Positions 22,379 to 23,467 of a stretch of DNA of 23,467 bases are shown here, one piece after another. This stretch comes from Dehalococcoidia bacterium (GTDB lineage Bacteria; Chloroflexota; Dehalococcoidia; GIF9; AB-539-J10): positions 1 to 23,467 of the forward strand of contig PWUO01000099.1 of the NCBI GenBank assembly GCA_003562555.1, given 5' to 3'. The notes beneath the pieces were generated by a model that worked only from the letters and a program-made list of their open reading frames with translations, was not told the origin of the DNA and ran no database searches. The position numbers and the translations under genes were made by a program. Within the stretch, counting starts at the first letter, position 1; each line of letters opens with the position of its first letter.

Positions 22379-23029
22379 ATGGAGGAACAGACTGAGCAGA
22401 TTGTGAGCATGCCCAGGCTGGGAGACAAGGCACCCGAGTTCGAGGCGCCGACCACCCATGGCACGCTGAAGATGTCCGATTTCAAGGGAAGCTGGGTGGT
22501 GCTGTTCTCTCACCCGGCTGACTTCACACCGGTGTGCACGACGGAGTTCATGGGCTTCGCCCAGTTGTCACCCGAGTTCAAGAAGCGCGGAGTGGAGCTT
22601 ATCGGATTGAGCGTCGACAGCATCACCTCGCACATCGCGTGGGCGCGGAATATCGAGGAGAAGGCCGGCGTCAAGATCACCTTCCCGATCATTGCGGACC
22701 TGAACAAAGAGGTCTCCGTCAAGTTCGGTATGGTTCATCCCGGGCAGAGCAAGACCGAGACCGTGCGATGCACGTTCATCATCGATCCGGACCAGATAAT
22801 CCGCCTCATCCTGTACTACCCGCTGACTACGGGTCGCAATATGGATGAGATTCTGCGCTGCATCGATGCGCTGCAGACGGCCGACAAGAACAAGGTGGCG
22901 ACCCCTGCCAACTGGCGGCCGGGAGACATGGTGATCGTGCCGCCGCCGAAGACGCAGGAGGCTGCCGAGGAGAGGCTCAAAGAGGGCTTCGAGTGCGTCG
23001 ACTGGTACTTCTGCAAGAGGAAGCTGTAG
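22379..23029 (+). CDS. Peroxiredoxin (Prx6/archaeal-type thioredoxin peroxidase)
   Basis: Thiol peroxidase that reduces hydrogen peroxide and organic hydroperoxides. 216 residues from the ATG at 22379, chosen for GAGGAGG upstream; the open frame runs 33 codons further up but through the hairpin. The peroxidatic Cys is C53 in HPADFTPVCTTEF. P46, T50 and R130 complete the active site (HPADFTPVC, ETVRCTF). The C-terminal pair C206 and C212 (FECVDWYFCK) has the spacing of the Aeropyrum enzyme, where one of these acts as resolving Cys. RCTFIIDPDQIIR and YYPLTTGRNMDEILR are family hallmarks. It completes the peroxide arm of the oxygen-defence run. Confidence 0.95.
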   Translation: MEEQTEQIVSMPRLGDKAPEFEAPTTHGTLKMSDFKGSWVVLFSHPADFTPVCTTEFMGFAQLSPEFKKRGVELIGLSVDSITSHIAWARNIEEKAGVKITFPIIADLNKEVSVKFGMVHPGQSKTETVRCTFIIDPDQIIRLILYYPLTTGRNMDEILRCIDALQTADKNKVATPANWRPGDMVIVPPPKTQEAAEERLKEGFECVDWYFCKRKL

Positions 23030-23042
23030 GAGGCGATGCCGT

Positions 23043-23261
23043 ATGCCATGTGTGAGTGCTGATGGCAAGCCCACTGAGTCGGGCCGGCAGATGATCGCGG
23101 CCCTGAAAGCGGGCAACAAGACCGCTGAAGACGTCGGTGCGGCGAGCGGGATGCCGCTCTACCGCGTGCGCAGTGGCTTGCGGGAGATGGTTGAGGCGGG
23201 CCTGGTGTCCGAGAGTGATGGCTCGCATACGTTGACCGAGCAGGGGATGGCGGCCGCCTAG
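23043..23261 (+). CDS. Small winged-helix-like protein, function unknown
   Basis: 72 residues, with AGGAGG nine bases before the ATG and only 13 bases after the peroxiredoxin stop. GRQMIAALKAGNKTAEDVGAASGMPLYRVRSGLREMVEAGLV has the layout of a helix-turn-helix with a following helix and wing (ESDGSHTLTEQG), like the DNA-binding half of small winged-helix regulators. It lacks any ligand or dimerisation domain. It holds one Cys (C3). Last gene before the 32-bp palindrome, so it is probably part of the same transcript. It might be a DNA-binding modulator, but no target is visible. Confidence 0.7.
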   Translation: MPCVSADGKPTESGRQMIAALKAGNKTAEDVGAASGMPLYRVRSGLREMVEAGLVSESDGSHTLTEQGMAAA

Positions 23262-23300
23262 TTGGTGGGCCGGCGGGCACATCTGATTAACAGCCGGGCG

Positions 23301-23332
23301 CGGACAAGGCCGAAGGCCTTCGGCCTTGTCCG
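23301..23332. terminator. Perfect 32-bp palindrome, probable transcription end of the oxygen-defence run
   Basis: Two 16-base arms (cggacaaggccgaagg and its exact complement) meet with no spacer, 39 bases after the last stop codon. No T run follows on the plus strand; the next bases are a short gcatgcatgcatgc repeat. Its place at the end of an eleven-gene run argues for a terminator or an mRNA 3' end barrier. Confidence 0.6.
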
Positions 23333-23370
23333 CATGCATGCATGCTCAAGCCAGGCGCAGGGAGGTCTAT

Positions 23371-23467
23371 ATGTCCTATGACGGCCGGTTCACCTTCATC
23401 GTGGCGGGAGAGGCGGGGCACGGCGTGCGCCGCGCGGGAAACGTTGCTGCGGATCTGTGCAGCGGTA
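23371..23467 (+). CDS. Start of a 2-oxoacid:ferredoxin oxidoreductase gamma/alpha-type subunit (truncated by window edge)
   Basis: Only 32 codons are visible. After a good ribosome binding site (GGGAGG) and ATG the protein reads YDGRFTFIVAGEAGHGVRR and then AGNVAADL. The glycine-rich FIVAGEAGHGV stretch is the typical first strand and loop of the gamma domain of pyruvate/2-oxoglutarate:ferredoxin oxidoreductases, which opens the alpha subunit in KorA-type enzymes. Those enzymes contain oxygen-sensitive Fe-S clusters, which fits the protective genes upstream. Subunit type and substrate cannot be decided from this fragment. Confidence 0.7.
   Translation, partial: MSYDGRFTFIVAGEAGHGVRRAGNVAADLCSG

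Overview
The window reads as a chromosomal segment of a moderately GC-rich anaerobic bacterium. Signs of anaerobic life are an adenosylcobalamin-dependent (class II) ribonucleotide reductase, rubrerythrin-like proteins, superoxide reductase, a flavodiiron protein, rubredoxin, an iron-sulfur flavoprotein and the start of a probable 2-oxoacid:ferredoxin oxidoreductase. The short division cluster (mraZ-rsmH-ftsA-ftsZ, with no mur, ftsI or ftsW genes) followed directly by nrdR-nrdJ, together with the FtsZ N-terminus, recalls Chloroflexota of the Dehalococcoidia type. That placement is an inference from remembered gene order, not a search result. No insertion sequence, CRISPR array, tRNA or rRNA was recognised.

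Layout. (1) 1-889, plus strand: the 3' part of an acyl-CoA dehydrogenase gene, convergent with what follows. (2) 898-7582, minus strand: a probable five-gene nucleotide operon, nrdR - nrdJ - GAF/nuclease-like/HPRT fusion - hpt - ade, with a promoter carrying an NrdR box between its -35 and -10 elements. (3) 7675-11557, minus strand: mraZ - rsmH - ftsA - ftsZ, with a sigma70-type promoter and a 10-bp-period MraZ-type operator in front and a strong hairpin terminator behind. (4) 11621-15808, plus strand: trmD - rplS - priA - iron-sulfur flavoprotein, led by a promoter whose -10 lies inside an 18-bp inverted repeat. (5) 15809-16103: a gene-free stretch with two near-consensus promoters, one apparently orphan and one for perR. 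(6) 16104-23261, plus strand: a tight run of eleven genes, perR - two ferritin-like di-iron proteins - SufC/SufB-like minimal Fe-S assembly pair - flavin reductase/rubredoxin fusion - PAS protein - flavodiiron protein - superoxide reductase - peroxiredoxin - small winged-helix protein. It ends at a perfect 32-bp palindrome. (7) 23371-end: the start of a 2-oxoacid oxidoreductase gamma/alpha-type gene.

How the parts work together. Region 6 looks like a complete oxygen-defence island. Oxygen would be reduced by the flavodiiron protein fed by the flavin reductase-rubredoxin protein, superoxide by superoxide reductase, and peroxide by the rubrerythrin-like proteins and peroxiredoxin. Damaged clusters would be rebuilt by the SufCB-like pair, with PerR as peroxide sensor. 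In region 2 adenine deaminase makes hypoxanthine, which HPRT converts to IMP, next to the enzyme that makes deoxynucleotides.

The most interesting points are the three-domain GAF / PD-(D/E)XK-like / phosphoribosyltransferase fusion beside a normal hpt; the in-frame ribosome binding site and GTG inside the flavin reductase-rubredoxin gene, which could release a free 54-residue rubredoxin; the breadth of the PerR-headed island; and an orphan consensus promoter before perR that may drive an unrecognised RNA.
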